DNA of 64,000 nt from Jiangella gansuensis DSM 44835 (GCF_000515395.1 NZ_KI911782.1:372001-436000); one strand, 5' to 3'. Numbered from the stretch's first letter, positions 1 to 8,241 are shown. Notes: generated by a model not told the origin, from the letters alone. Program-made: numbers and translations.

Positions 1-2
1 GT

Positions 3-2180
3 GACGAGTCGGAGTTGACGTTCGCGGGCGAGGTGTACTTCGCCGGGCACGACATGGGTTCGGGTCCGTTGCTGGAGTTGACGGTGACCGATCCGCGGGT
101 GTCGGTGTCAGGTTCGTCCGGTGTGCTGGTGGCCGATGTGGCCAGCAAGTCGTTGTCGTCGGGCGAGCTGGTGACGTACGACGATGTCGCGCTGGCTGAC
201 CTGGACTTCAACGAGCACCCGGTGACGGTGGTCGATGGTGTGGTGTCGGCTGCTGAGGTTCCGGCGACGCTGACGGTGGACGGAGTCGCGGCGTTCGCGG
301 ATTTCTATGCCGCGGGAACCGAGCTGGACCCGGTGACGTTCAACGTCGAACTCGGCGAGGAGCCGACGGCGCCGACGCCGATCGTCACCGTCTCGAAGAC
401 GGAGAACCTCGACCCGTACGCCGACCAGGTCACGGTCACCGGCACCGGGTTCGCGGCCGACGACCTGACCGACGGCCTGCGAGTCGGTGTCGGAGAGCTG
501 ACCGAGGACGCCGTTCCGGCACTCGACCCCGTCGAGGTCGTCGCCGTCGCGCCGGCGGAGGCCGGTTCGTTCGAGGTGGCGCTGGCGACCGGCCAGGTCG
601 AGCCGGGCACGACGCTCGCGGTCTACACCTCGCCGGTGGACGCGGAGGCGGACGCGGCCTACACGACGCAGACACCGATCTCGTTCGCCGAGGCACGCAC
701 GCCGGAGCTCACGGTCACCCCGACCGACGGCCTGGAACCGGGCAGCGTCGTCGAGGTGTCCGGAACGGGGTTCGCGCCCAACCGGAAGATCTCCATCGCC
801 TTCACACCGAACACCGAACAGCACCCCGAGTACGGCTGGCCGACCGGCTGGCTGCACCACGGCGTCGTCCAGGCGGACGAGGCCGGGAACCTGGCCCGCA
901 CCCTCACCGTCGCCGGGACCGTCACCGGAACCGGGGTGGACTGCCGCGAGAACGCGTGCTTCCTCGCCGCGTTCAGCTCGGCGCAGGCGTCCGACGCGAC
1001 CCCGGTCGACTACCGCGCCGACCGCAGCCAGGACGTCGTCATCCCGGTGACGTTCGCCGCGGACGGTCCGGACCCGGAGCCGGAAGCCGCAGTGACCGTC
1101 GACCCGGAGACGGTCGCGCCGGGCGAAACGGTGGCGTTCGACGGCACCGGCTACGGCGCCGACGAGGAGGTCGAGGCGACGATCCAGGTCGACGCCGCCG
1201 CCACGTCCTACACCTTCGACAACGACAACGGTCAGTCCCTGACCGTCAGCTCCGGCGACGCCAACCCGCTCGTGCAGCGCGACGGCAAGCTGCTGGTCGT
1301 CGACGGCGGTGAACTGTCGGTGACGCTGGACGGCCTGGAACCGAACACGCCGGACGCGCCGGCCGGGTTCTACCTGCTGACCGCGGTGGACAACGGCGCG
1401 GGCAACCTGGCCACCCCGGCCATCGGCGGCGCCGACACGAACGGCGGGTCCGGCACCTCCCGGTGGATCACGAACGTCCCGTACCCGGGCAGCGAGGACC
1501 TCGTGGTGCCGATCACCGACGGCTCCGCCTCGACGTCCGTCTCGCTGGTCGCCGCGGACGAGTTCGCCGACTGCACCACGGCGACGGACGGTTGCGTGCT
1601 GTACCTGCGCACCGACCACCGCTCGGCGGCGAACCGGACGTTCGACGTACGAGTACCGCTGGAGTTCGTCACCCCCGACGAGCTGGCCGAGGCCGCCGAG
1701 GTGGAGCCGGTGACCCTCACCGCGATCACCGACGCCGACGGCGCCGTCACGCTGGACTGGACGGTCCCGGCCGACACCCCGGCAGGTGCCGCGACGGTGA
1801 CGCTGACCGGTACGTCGTCCGGCCGGTCCGCGACGGCGCGGTTCACCGTCACCGAGGCGCCCCCCGGCAACGACGACGGCGGCTCCGACGACGGCGGGTC
1901 GGACGACGGCGGGTCGGACGACGGCGGGTCGGACGACGGGACCGATGACGGCACCGGCGGTGGCTCGGACAGCGGCACTGACGGCGGCACTGACGGCGGC
2001 ACTGACGGCGGCACTGACGCGGACGGCGGCCCGGGCAGCGGTGCTGGTGCTGGCGGTTCCGGTGCCGGTGACCTGCCGGACACCGGCTCCGGCGCGGGTC
2101 TCGTGCTGGCGGTCGGGGTGGCGCTGATCGCCGGCGGTCTCGCGGTGGCCCTGCTCGACCGCCGCCGCCGGACGGCGTAG
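3..2180 (+). CDS. HtaA-domain, LPXTG-anchored surface protein (5' end outside window)
   Basis: The reading frame is open from the first bases, so the true start lies upstream of the window. The first ~110 visible residues resemble the end of an HtaA domain, a haem-binding module of actinobacterial surface proteins (pattern of FAGEVYFAGHD, then a ...ADV.SK... strand pair and PATLT). About 450 residues of Ig-like, beta-rich repeats (recurrent V.V.GTGFA and PETVAPGETV-type motifs) follow, then an acidic Gly/Ser/Asp/Thr linker encoded by short DNA repeats. The C-terminus has LPDTG (codons at 2073-2087), a hydrophobic segment and RRRRR: a class sortase signal, so the protein should be covalently wall-anchored. 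Haem binding is inferred from the family only. The hairpin repeat 20 bp downstream may end transcription. Confidence 0.8.
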   Translation, partial: DESELTFAGEVYFAGHDMGSGPLLELTVTDPRVSVSGSSGVLVADVASKSLSSGELVTYDDVALADLDFNEHPVTVVDGVVSAAEVPATLTVDGVAAFADFYAAGTELDPVTFNVELGEEPTAPTPIVTVSKTENLDPYADQVTVTGTGFAADDLTDGLRVGVGELTEDAVPALDPVEVVAVAPAEAGSFEVALATGQVEPGTTLAVYTSPVDAEADAAYTTQTPISFAEARTPELTVTPTDGLEPGSVVEVSGTGFAPNRKISIAFTPNTEQHPEYGWPTGWLHHGVVQADEAGNLARTLTVAGTVTGTGVDCRENACFLAAFSSAQASDATPVDYRADRSQDVVIPVTFAADGPDPEPEAAVTVDPETVAPGETVAFDGTGYGADEEVEATIQVDAAATSYTFDNDNGQSLTVSSGDANPLVQRDGKLLVVDGGELSVTLDGLEPNTPDAPAGFYLLTAVDNGAGNLATPAIGGADTNGGSGTSRWITNVPYPGSEDLVVPITDGSASTSVSLVAADEFADCTTATDGCVLYLRTDHRSAANRTFDVRVPLEFVTPDELAEAAEVEPVTLTAITDADGAVTLDWTVPADTPAGAATVTLTGTSSGRSATARFTVTEAPPGNDDGGSDDGGSDDGGSDDGGSDDGTDDGTGGGSDSGTDGGTDGGTDGGTDADGGPGSGAGAGGSGAGDLPDTGSGAGLVLAVGVALIAGGLAVALLDRRRRTA
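1878..2018 (+). repeat. In-frame short tandem repeats coding the Gly/Ser/Asp wall-spanning linker
   Basis: Four 15-bp units (GGCGGSTCSGACGAC, 1878-1937) are followed, after a short gap, by three and a half 12-bp units (GGCACTGACGGC, 1974-2018). Both unit lengths are multiples of three, so changes in copy number keep the frame and only change linker length before the LPDTG motif. Confidence 0.85.
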
Positions 2181-2199
2181 CCCTCAGCATCCCCCTCCT

Positions 2200-2277
2200 C
2201 GCGTTGATCTTGGAGTAACGGCGGAATCAATCGGGCGAATCGGGCCGGGTTTCTGCTATTGCTCCAAGATCAACGCG
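2200..2277. repeat. Intergenic palindromic repeat, GTTGATCTTGGAG family, copy 1
   Basis: Perfect 16-bp inverted arms, CGCGTTGATCTTGGAG at 2200-2215 and its complement at 2262-2277, enclose a 46-bp centre. It starts 20 bp after the stop of the wall protein and could act as a terminator. A second copy with 13-bp arms and the same AGTAAC(G/T)GCGG continuation lies at 28932-29003. Confidence 0.8.
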
Positions 2278-2319
2278 AAGGCGGGGAATGCGTTCTGCCA
2301 GCATCGGGTTGCAGCGCCC

Positions 2320-2970
2320 ATGGTGACCACGAGCGCGCTCCTCGGTATCGCTGCCGTCGCCCTGGGCCTCGTGCTCACGCCTGGGCCGAACATGATCTAT
2401 CTGGTGTCGCGTTCGGTGACCCAGGGCCGGCGGGCAGGCCTCATCTCGCTCACCGGGGTGGCCGCCGGGTTCTTCGTCTACCTGCTGGCCGCCGCGGCCG
2501 GTATCGCGGCGGTGTTCACGCTGGTGCCTGCGTTGTATACGGCACTGAAGGTGGCCGGCGCCGCCTACCTGCTGTGGCTGGCGTGGAAGGCGCTGCGGCC
2601 GGGCGGCGAGTCGGTGTTCTCGCCCAAGCCGCTGCCGCCGGACCCGCCGCGACGGCTGTTCACCATGGGCATGGTGACCAACCTGCTGAACCCGAAGATC
2701 GCCATCCTGTATGTGTCGCTGCTGCCGCAGTTCGTCGACCCGGCGCGGGGCAGTGTCGCCACCCAGAGCGTCGTGCTGGGGCTGGCGCAGATCGTGGTGG
2801 CGCTGACGGTGAACGCGCTGATCGTGCTGACCGCCGGGTCGCTGGCGTCGTTCCTGGGCCGGCGGCCGGGTTGGCTGCGCACGCAACGGTTCGTGATGGG
2901 CTCGGTGCTGGCCGGCCTCGCGGTCCGGTTGCTGGCCGACCGGTCCCGCCCCGCTGCCGCGACAACGTAG
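2320..2970 (+). CDS. LysE/RhtB-family amino-acid exporter
   Basis: A 216-residue membrane protein of the usual length for the LysE/RhtB family, which exports amino acids or related metabolites. The family hallmark LTPGPNMIYL is at residues ~19-28, followed by about six hydrophobic segments and the conserved K.AGAAYLLWLAWKALR stretch near residue 75. NLLNPKIAILYVSLLPQF in the middle is also typical. The substrate cannot be read from sequence. It stands alone between the wall-protein hairpin and the convergent reductase gene; no strong Shine-Dalgarno is visible at this ATG. Confidence 0.88.
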   Translation: MVTTSALLGIAAVALGLVLTPGPNMIYLVSRSVTQGRRAGLISLTGVAAGFFVYLLAAAAGIAAVFTLVPALYTALKVAGAAYLLWLAWKALRPGGESVFSPKPLPPDPPRRLFTMGMVTNLLNPKIAILYVSLLPQFVDPARGSVATQSVVLGLAQIVVALTVNALIVLTAGSLASFLGRRPGWLRTQRFVMGSVLAGLAVRLLADRSRPAAATT

Positions 2971-3153
2971 CCAACTCCCGACAGCATTGGTCGATAGGGT
3001 GGTGCTGCAGCTCAGGGGCAATGTTCCTGCGGCTTTGCAATGGGCACACATACGCACCGGCAGCCTGATCGGTGACCGCCGGGGATGCGGTGGGCCCCAT
3101 CGACCGGCGCTTGCCCCACCGGCCGGAGCGTGCCCCACCGGCGGCCGCGTGGA

Positions 3154-3714
3154 TCAGTGCTGGACGGCGTAGCGCACGAGGACGACGCCGTTGCCGAAGC
3201 GGCGCTGCTCCAGCAGCCGCAGGTCGAGGCGGACGCCGTCGGGGAAGAACGGCGTGCCACCGCCGACCACCACGGGTGCCAGGTACTGCCCGATCTCGTC
3301 GACCAGCCCGGCCCGGAGTGCCGCGGCGGCGAGGGTCGGGCCCTCGATGGTGAGCTCGCCCTCGGTGGCCGCCTTGAGGTCGCGAAGGGCGTCGGGGTCG
3401 AACTCACGCTCGAGCCGGGTCCGCTCGCTCGACACCTGCTCGAGGGTCGACGAGTAGACGACCTTGTCCGCCGCCCGCCAGACCCGGGCCCATTCCAGCA
3501 CGAATTCCGGCTGGTCCGGGATGGTATGGGCAGTCTCCCAGTAGACCATCGTCTCGTACATGCGGCGGCCGTAGAGATAGGTGCTGACGGACTTCGTCAC
3601 CTCAGTGAAGTGCGTGTGCAGCTCCTCGTCCGGTTCGGCCCAGTCGAACTTCCCGTCCGCATCGACGGCGTAGCCGTCCAGCGACGTGGCCATCGAGTAG
3701 GTCAGCTTGCCCAT
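3154..3714 (-). CDS. RibD C-terminal/dihydrofolate reductase-like protein
   Basis: 186 residues of the RibD C-terminal (dihydrofolate reductase-like) family: MGKLTYSMATSLDGYAVD at the N-terminus, LYGRRMYETMVYW near residue 55, and the nucleotide-binding signature IEGPTLAAAALRAGLVDE with VVVGGGTPFF towards the end. These are NAD(P)H-dependent oxidoreductases of mostly unknown substrate. ATG 3714 is chosen over an upstream in-frame codon at 3741 because it has GGAGG four bases ahead and because the upstream extension would run into the promoter. It is divergent from the HxlR regulator, with interlocking promoters (see 3729-3786), so the two are probably co-regulated. Confidence 0.85.
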   Translation of the reverse strand: MGKLTYSMATSLDGYAVDADGKFDWAEPDEELHTHFTEVTKSVSTYLYGRRMYETMVYWETAHTIPDQPEFVLEWARVWRAADKVVYSSTLEQVSSERTRLEREFDPDALRDLKAATEGELTIEGPTLAAAALRAGLVDEIGQYLAPVVVGGGTPFFPDGVRLDLRLLEQRRFGNGVVLVRYAVQH

Positions 3715-3728
3715 GACTCCTCCACTGC

Positions 3729-3786
3729 TTGCGAATCGCAATCGGTCTGCCTAATCTAGGTAGACTGGTATCGGATTGCAACCAGT
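3729..3786. promoter_or_regulatory. Interlocked divergent promoters with HxlR operator candidates
   Basis: Plus strand: TTGCGA (3729-3734), 17-bp spacer, TAATCT (3752-3757), giving a start near 3764 for hxlR. Minus strand: TTGCAA (plus 3776-3781), 17-bp spacer, TAGATT (plus 3753-3758), giving a start near 3746 for the reductase. The two -10 boxes overlap almost completely. Two dyads lie over the promoters: TTGCGA-A-TCGCAA (3729-3741) and ACTGGT-11-ACCAGT (3764-3786). An HxlR dimer here should control both genes. Confidence 0.6.
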
Positions 3787-3797
3787 TTGGAGCGCGT

Positions 3798-4301
3798 GTG
3801 ACCGACGGCCACCGGTCGGGCTGCCCGATCAACCTGTCGCTGGAGGTGTTCGGGGACAGGTGGAGCCTGCTCATCCTCCGCGACATGATCTTCGGCGGGC
3901 GGCGGCACTTCCGTGAGCTGCTGACCGGGTCGCTCGAAGGCATCGCGTCGAACATCCTCGCCAGCCGGCTGAAAGCCCTGGTCCAGCTCGGCATGCTGAC
4001 CAAGCAAGCCGACCCCACGCACAAGCAGAAGGTCGTCTACAGCCTCACCGAACCGGCCATCGAGCTGGTGCCCGTCATGGCGGCGCTGGGCGACTGGGGG
4101 AGCCGCTGGTTGCCGGTCAGCGACGAACTGTCCATTCGGGCGCGAGTACTGGCTGACGGCGGTCCGCAGCTGTGGGAGCGCTTCATGGCCGAGCTGCGTG
4201 AGGAGCAGCTCGGAATCCCGGCCGGACCGCCACCCGGTGGAATGACCGTCCGGGAACGGCTGCAGGACGCCTACGCCGCCGTCGCGACCCGCGCCGGGTG
4301 A
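3798..4301 (+). CDS. HxlR-family winged-helix regulator
   Basis: 167 residues, normal for HxlR regulators. The conserved Cys that often acts as redox or electrophile sensor is present in GCPINLSLEVFGDRWSLLIL, followed by the family core LRDMIFGGRRHFRELLTGSLEGIASNILASRL. GTG 3798 is preferred to the ATG at 3729: it has GGAG five bases ahead (3789-3792), starts right before the family domain, and leaves the promoter free. The C-terminal 55 residues are a non-conserved helical tail. By position it should repress or activate the divergent reductase gene and itself. Confidence 0.87.
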   Translation: MTDGHRSGCPINLSLEVFGDRWSLLILRDMIFGGRRHFRELLTGSLEGIASNILASRLKALVQLGMLTKQADPTHKQKVVYSLTEPAIELVPVMAALGDWGSRWLPVSDELSIRARVLADGGPQLWERFMAELREEQLGIPAGPPPGGMTVRERLQDAYAAVATRAG

Positions 4302-4347
4302 TCGACAGGGGTCGACTACCGCCAGGGCAGTAGTGGACCCCTCTCGA

Positions 4348-4744
4348 TCACGCGGGCGAAGCCACCCCGAGCCGGCGGGCCGCCCCCGCGAACAGCCGCG
4401 TCGCGGCCCGCCAGGCCTGGGAGCCGCCCAGCAGCGTGAGCAGGTCGGTCACCGTGCGCTCGTCGGCCGCCTGCATCAGCTCGTCGAACTCGGGCCGGTC
4501 GGCCCAGGTGAGCGCCAGTACGAAGAGGTCGCTCCACCGCGGGCCGAGGCATGCCATGCCCCAGTCGACAATCACCACACTGCCGTCCGGACGGACCAGC
4601 AGGTTGTCGTCGCGGACATCCCAGTGGCACAGCGGACTCGACGGCCAGCCGGCCTGGCAGCGTCGTCTCGACCCACTCGCGCACCCGGCCAGGGATGTCG
4701 GTGTACTGCTGACGCACGCCGACCGCGCGCGGCGCGACCGGCAC
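4348..4744 (-). pseudogene. Aminoglycoside-phosphotransferase-like remnant, frameshifted and N-truncated
   Basis: The last ~105 codons read CHWDVRDDNLLVRPDG, VVIVDWGMACLGPRWSDL and a helical tail: the Brenner HxDxxxxN catalytic loop and the DWG/DxD metal site of the APH/choline-kinase fold. Upstream homologous sequence (GRVREWVETTLPGRLAV) continues in another frame, so a frameshift lies near 4640-4660. The N-terminal kinase lobe is missing: the next gene's stop is only a few bases away. The product would lack its ATP-binding lobe, so I call it a pseudogene. An assembly error could explain the shift but not the missing lobe. Confidence 0.7.
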
Positions 4745-4747
4745 GGG

Positions 4748-5062
4748 TCAGTGCTGCTCGGCCTGCCGCGGCGTGACGCCGAGCTTCGCCGCGGCCTCGT
4801 GGTACATGCGGACGAACTCCTGGCGGATCTGCGGACGTTCGGTGAGCGGCTGGCTCCACGGGACCCGCACGGTGCGCTGCCCCCCACCGACGGTGACGGT
4901 GAAGTCGACACCGGTGCCGTCCAGGTGGCTGACCTCCGCCGCGGTGGCTGCGGGACTGTCGCCGAGCGCCCGGACGATGAGCACGGAGTCGTCGCTGTGG
5001 TCGTCGTTCATGTGGTGGGCGACCGCGGCGATGACATCCGGGCCGAACGGGTTCTCGGTCAC
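4748..5062 (-). CDS. DUF2470-domain protein
   Basis: 104 residues matching the DUF2470 family, a small domain often attached to haem-utilisation or flavin-binding split-barrel proteins: VIAAVAHHMNDDHSDD at the N-terminus, then AEVSHLDGTGVDFTVTV and VRVPWSQPLTERPQIRQEF. Molecular role is unknown; related domains follow HugZ-type haem oxygenases. GTG 5062 is chosen because a -10 element TATTCT (plus 5069-5074) ends six bases before it, which would give a leaderless mRNA, and because it begins the conserved part. It is divergent from the methyltransferase, only 17 bp away. Confidence 0.78.
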   Translation of the reverse strand: MTENPFGPDVIAAVAHHMNDDHSDDSVLIVRALGDSPAATAAEVSHLDGTGVDFTVTVGGGQRTVRVPWSQPLTERPQIRQEFVRMYHEAAAKLGVTPRQAEQH

Positions 5063-5079
5063 CAGGCAAGAATACCGGC
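5063..5079 (-). promoter_or_regulatory. Leaderless promoter for the DUF2470 gene
   Basis: TATTCT on the minus strand (plus 5069-5074) lies six bases before GTG 5062, the spacing expected when the start codon is the first transcribed base. No Shine-Dalgarno is present. Confidence 0.5.
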
Positions 5080-6564
5080 GTGACGACACGACATCCCGGC
5101 CTGTCCGACGACGACGTCAACCGGCTGCGCGACGCCCTGGCGGCCGCCGGCTACACCGTCGACGGGGTCCGTGACCTGCTCGGTGCCCGCGCGGCCGCCG
5201 CACTGGACCGTAACGAGACGACTCCGGGCCTGCTGGCCACCGCCGCCGACGGTTCGGCGCTGGCGGCACTGACCCGGCTGTGGTCGCTACAGGCGCCGGT
5301 GCGACGATCCGCGCTGGAGGCGGTGCTGCCCGTCGACGCGCTGCTCGCCGGCGGGATCCTGGCCACGTCCGGCGACGGCGACAGCTTGCGGGCGGTCGTG
5401 GACGTGCGACCGTACGCCGACGACGTCGGTGACTGGTGGGTGGTCGCCGACCTCACTCCGGGCATGGACGGGCACCGCGCCCCGATCCCGGAGGACCACG
5501 TGCTGGGCCTCAACGCGGCGTCCAGCACGCTCGCGCAGCTCACCGTGCGCCGGCCGGCCGGGCGGGCACTCGATCTCGGTACCGGCTGCGGTGTCCAGGC
5601 GCTGCACCTGGCCCGGCACTGCGAGCAGATCGTGTCGACGGACGTGAACCCGCGGGCCCTCGCGCTCGCGGCGCTGACGGCCCGGCTCAACGGCATCGAC
5701 CTCGACCTGCGCCGCGGCAGCCTGTTCGAGCCGGTCGACGGTGAGCGGTTCGACCTGATCGCCACCAACCCGCCGTTCGTCGTCTCGCCCGGTGGCAGCC
5801 ACGTGTACCGCGACGGCGGGCTGTCCGGCGACGAGATCTCCCGCCGGGTCATGGTCGACGGCGCCGCCCGGCTCGCCGACGGCGGCATCCTGCAGTCGCT
5901 GGCCAACTGGATGCACGTGCGCGGTCAGACCTGGCAGGAACGGGTCGGCGCATGGGCAGCCGCGACCGGCTGCGACGCGTGGGTGATCCAGCGCGAGGTC
6001 GAGGACCCAGCCGAGTACGTCGAGCTGTGGTTGCGCGACTCCGGCGACCTCGGCGGCCCCTCGTACCGCGAGCGATACGAGGCGTGGCTGCGCTGGTTCG
6101 ACGACAACGACGTCGACGGCGTCGGGTTCGGCTGGGTGGCGCTGCGGCGATCCGGCGCCGCGGACCCGGCGGTGCGGATGGAGGAGTGGGCGCACGCCGT
6201 CGAGCAGCCGCTCGGACCGGAGATCGGGGCCTGGTTCGACCGCGCCGACACGCTCCGATCCGACGACGCCGCCCTCCTCGCCAGCCGGTTGACCGTGGCC
6301 GGCCACGTCGTCCAGGAGCAGATCGGCCAGCCGGGCGAGGAAGACCCGGAGCACATCGTGCTGCGCCAGCACCGCGGTCTGCTGCGCGCCGTCGACGCCG
6401 GCACCGCCGAGGCCGGCTTCGTGGGTGCCTGTGACGGCACCCTGCCGGTCGGGGTCATCGTCGACGCGCTGGCCGCGGTGCTGTCGGTGGACGCCGGGGA
6501 GCTGCGAGCCGACCTGCTGCCGCGGGTGCGGGACCTGGTGCGGGACGGCTTCCTGCTGCCGTGA
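5080..6564 (+). CDS. Class I SAM-dependent methyltransferase (NPPF type)
   Basis: 494 residues. An N-terminal winged-helix-like region (~1-140) precedes a Rossmann methyltransferase core with ALDLGTGCGVQALHLA (SAM-binding motif I, ~163-178) and FDLIATNPPFVVSP (~225). The NPPF tetrad is typical of enzymes that methylate a planar amide or amine, such as PrmC/HemK on release factors, RsmC on rRNA and N6-adenine methylases. The C-terminal ~200 residues carry a domain common to actinobacterial proteins of this family. The exact substrate is not evident; ribosomal or translation-factor targets are most plausible. It is divergent from the DUF2470 gene and convergent with the metal transporter. Confidence 0.85.
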   Translation: MTTRHPGLSDDDVNRLRDALAAAGYTVDGVRDLLGARAAAALDRNETTPGLLATAADGSALAALTRLWSLQAPVRRSALEAVLPVDALLAGGILATSGDGDSLRAVVDVRPYADDVGDWWVVADLTPGMDGHRAPIPEDHVLGLNAASSTLAQLTVRRPAGRALDLGTGCGVQALHLARHCEQIVSTDVNPRALALAALTARLNGIDLDLRRGSLFEPVDGERFDLIATNPPFVVSPGGSHVYRDGGLSGDEISRRVMVDGAARLADGGILQSLANWMHVRGQTWQERVGAWAAATGCDAWVIQREVEDPAEYVELWLRDSGDLGGPSYRERYEAWLRWFDDNDVDGVGFGWVALRRSGAADPAVRMEEWAHAVEQPLGPEIGAWFDRADTLRSDDAALLASRLTVAGHVVQEQIGQPGEEDPEHIVLRQHRGLLRAVDAGTAEAGFVGACDGTLPVGVIVDALAAVLSVDAGELRADLLPRVRDLVRDGFLLP

Positions 6565-6582
6565 GGCCGCGACGGCGGTCCG

Positions 6583-7395
6583 CTACGACGCGCCCGCGAC
6601 CGCCGCCAGCCCCACCACCAGGTACACCAGACCGCCGAGCGTCACCCCGCCCGCCGCCAGCAGCGGGATGCCCTGCGACAGCCAGCGCAGCCGCGACGAT
6701 CGGTGCGCCGACGCCATCAGGAGCGTGCCGCCCTTGATGGTGGCCGCTCCGACCAGTGTGAGCGTCAGCGCCAGCCCGGCACCGAAGCAGACCACCAGGA
6801 TCAGCGCGTAGCCGGTGCGGCCGGTCAGGATGCCGCTGACCAGCACCAGGAACGCCGACGGCGACGGCAACAGCCCGCCGGACAGGCCCAGCGCGACCAG
6901 CCCGCGGCGCGACCACGGCGCCACCCCGGGCGGCGGGCCGTGCCCGTGCCCATGGCCGTGGCCGTGCCCATGCCCATAGCCGTGGCCGTGCCCGTGGCCG
7001 GCAGCGACGAGGGCCGGGGTGGCCCGCCGCGCCCGTACGTAGCGCCGGATCAGCCCCAGCCCGACGGCGATCACCACGACGGCGGCTATCACCTGCAGCC
7101 ACGACGTGATGCGTTCCGTGCCGGTGGTGTCCGACGCGGTCAGGCCCACCCACACCAGCGCGAGGACCAGGACCGAGAACGTGTGCATCGCCGCGACGAT
7201 GCCGCCCAGCAGCAGTGCGTCGCGGTACCGGCCGTGCGAGCCGACCAGGTACGCGGCGGCGATGGTCTTCCCGTGTCCCGGCGCGACGGCGTGCGCACAG
7301 CCCACGACCAGCGCGATGGCCAGCCCGGCCCACCACACCCCGGGGGTGTCGAAGAGCTCGATCAGGCGGTCCTCGACCCCGCTCAGGCCGTTCAC
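6583..7395 (-). CDS. NicO-family nickel/cobalt transporter with His-rich loop
   Basis: 270 residues, about six membrane segments. The family motif HAVAPGHGKTIAAAYLVGSHG at ~residues 30-50 contains the metal-binding histidines; AAMHTFSVLVLALVWVG and GGLLPSPSAFLVLVSGI follow, as in NicO/RcnA-type carriers. A cytoplasmic loop near residue 140 holds a run of GH dipeptides (about ten His), a likely Ni/Co-binding stretch. Direction (efflux versus uptake) is not certain; the His-rich loop fits RcnA-like efflux or cofactor supply. Start GTG 7395 overlaps the stop of the upstream secreted-protein gene (GTGA), so the two are translationally coupled. Confidence 0.85.
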   Translation of the reverse strand: MNGLSGVEDRLIELFDTPGVWWAGLAIALVVGCAHAVAPGHGKTIAAAYLVGSHGRYRDALLLGGIVAAMHTFSVLVLALVWVGLTASDTTGTERITSWLQVIAAVVVIAVGLGLIRRYVRARRATPALVAAGHGHGHGYGHGHGHGHGHGHGPPPGVAPWSRRGLVALGLSGGLLPSPSAFLVLVSGILTGRTGYALILVVCFGAGLALTLTLVGAATIKGGTLLMASAHRSSRLRWLSQGIPLLAAGGVTLGGLVYLVVGLAAVAGAS

Positions 7396-8066
7396 CGCGT
7401 CGCCCCGGCCGGAACGCGTCCGCTGCGGCGCCACCAGACCACGCCGCCCGCCGTGGCGACCACGACCAATGCTCCGGCTGCCGCCAGCGAGCGGGTGGCG
7501 GTGCGCGTTCCGGCGGCGTCGAAGTTCCACCGCTGGGTCGGTGTCGTCGCCGTGAAGAGCGACTGCTCCGGCTGCGACGGCACCTCCGAGGTGACGACGG
7601 TGCGGTAGTTCTCGTTGACGTCGGTGAGCGCCGTGACGGTCAGGTCCACCTCGGTGACCTCGGCCGGGCACGCGAACACCAACTGGGCACCGTCCGCGAG
7701 CAGGTCGTCGAGCCGGTCGACACGGCCCGTGCAGTCGTGGCCGTCCTGCTCCACTCCGATGTGCGACAGCAGGTAACTGGGGAGGTTGTCCGACCGGGCG
7801 AGCAGTTGCGCCCCGGTGAGCTGCTGGCCCTCCGCACCGGACTGGCTGGTGAAGGCGTCGAGGTGCTGGCCGAGGATCACCCAGTCGTCCTCGGCGGCCT
7901 GCCACTGCACGGAGACCTCGTTCGCGGAGGCGTCCACACGGACGTTCAACGGCGGACCGAACGGATGCGCCGTCGCCGTCGACGCGACGAACATGGCCGG
8001 TAGGACGGCGACGACCACGGCGGCGGCCAGCCGGCCCAGCCGGAGTCTCGGACGGACGTTGGCCAC
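7392..8066 (-). CDS. Secreted/membrane-anchored partner of the NicO transporter
   Basis: 224 residues: a signal peptide (RLRLGRLAAAVVVAVLPAMF, cleavage after ATA near residue 30), an extracellular beta-rich domain starting HPFGPPLNVRV, two cysteines likely to form a disulfide, a C-terminal membrane segment (LAAAGALVVVATAGGVVWW) and a basic tail. Proteins of this type precede NicO genes in many actinobacteria; their biochemical role is unknown, perhaps metal capture at the membrane surface. GTG 8066 is chosen because AGAGGAGA stands just ahead of it and the signal peptide begins there. The reading frame stays open upstream to ~8213 but without conserved features. Confidence 0.72.
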   Translation of the reverse strand: MANVRPRLRLGRLAAAVVVAVLPAMFVASTATAHPFGPPLNVRVDASANEVSVQWQAAEDDWVILGQHLDAFTSQSGAEGQQLTGAQLLARSDNLPSYLLSHIGVEQDGHDCTGRVDRLDDLLADGAQLVFACPAEVTEVDLTVTALTDVNENYRTVVTSEVPSQPEQSLFTATTPTQRWNFDAAGTRTATRSLAAAGALVVVATAGGVVWWRRSGRVPAGATR

Positions 8067-8189
8067 CGCGTCTCCTCTGCTGTGACGGAACCCCGGCACA
8101 GCAAAGCGTGGCCCGGCGCGCAGCACGTCGCCCAGGATGGGCGCCGGCATGAACCCCGGATGAACTTCCCGTTCGCCTACGCCCTCCGC

Positions 8190-8241
8190 ATGATCATCGG
8201 CGATCCTCCCCACTATGACGGGGTCGATCGCCGATGATCAT
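8190..8241. terminator. TGATCAT-family palindrome, copy 1 (terminator-like)
   Basis: Perfect 16-bp arms (ATGATCATCGGCGATC at 8190-8205 and its complement at 8226-8241) plus an inner CCCC/GGGG stem around an eight-base loop. It overlaps the stop codon of the minus-strand VOC gene. No U-tract, as usual for actinobacterial hairpins. Related copies occur at 30621, 47793 and 55644. Confidence 0.65.

Noticed and set aside
108-1619. 503-codon minus-strand frame opposite the wall protein
   Set aside because: Arg-rich antisense shadow without motifs or ribosome-binding site.
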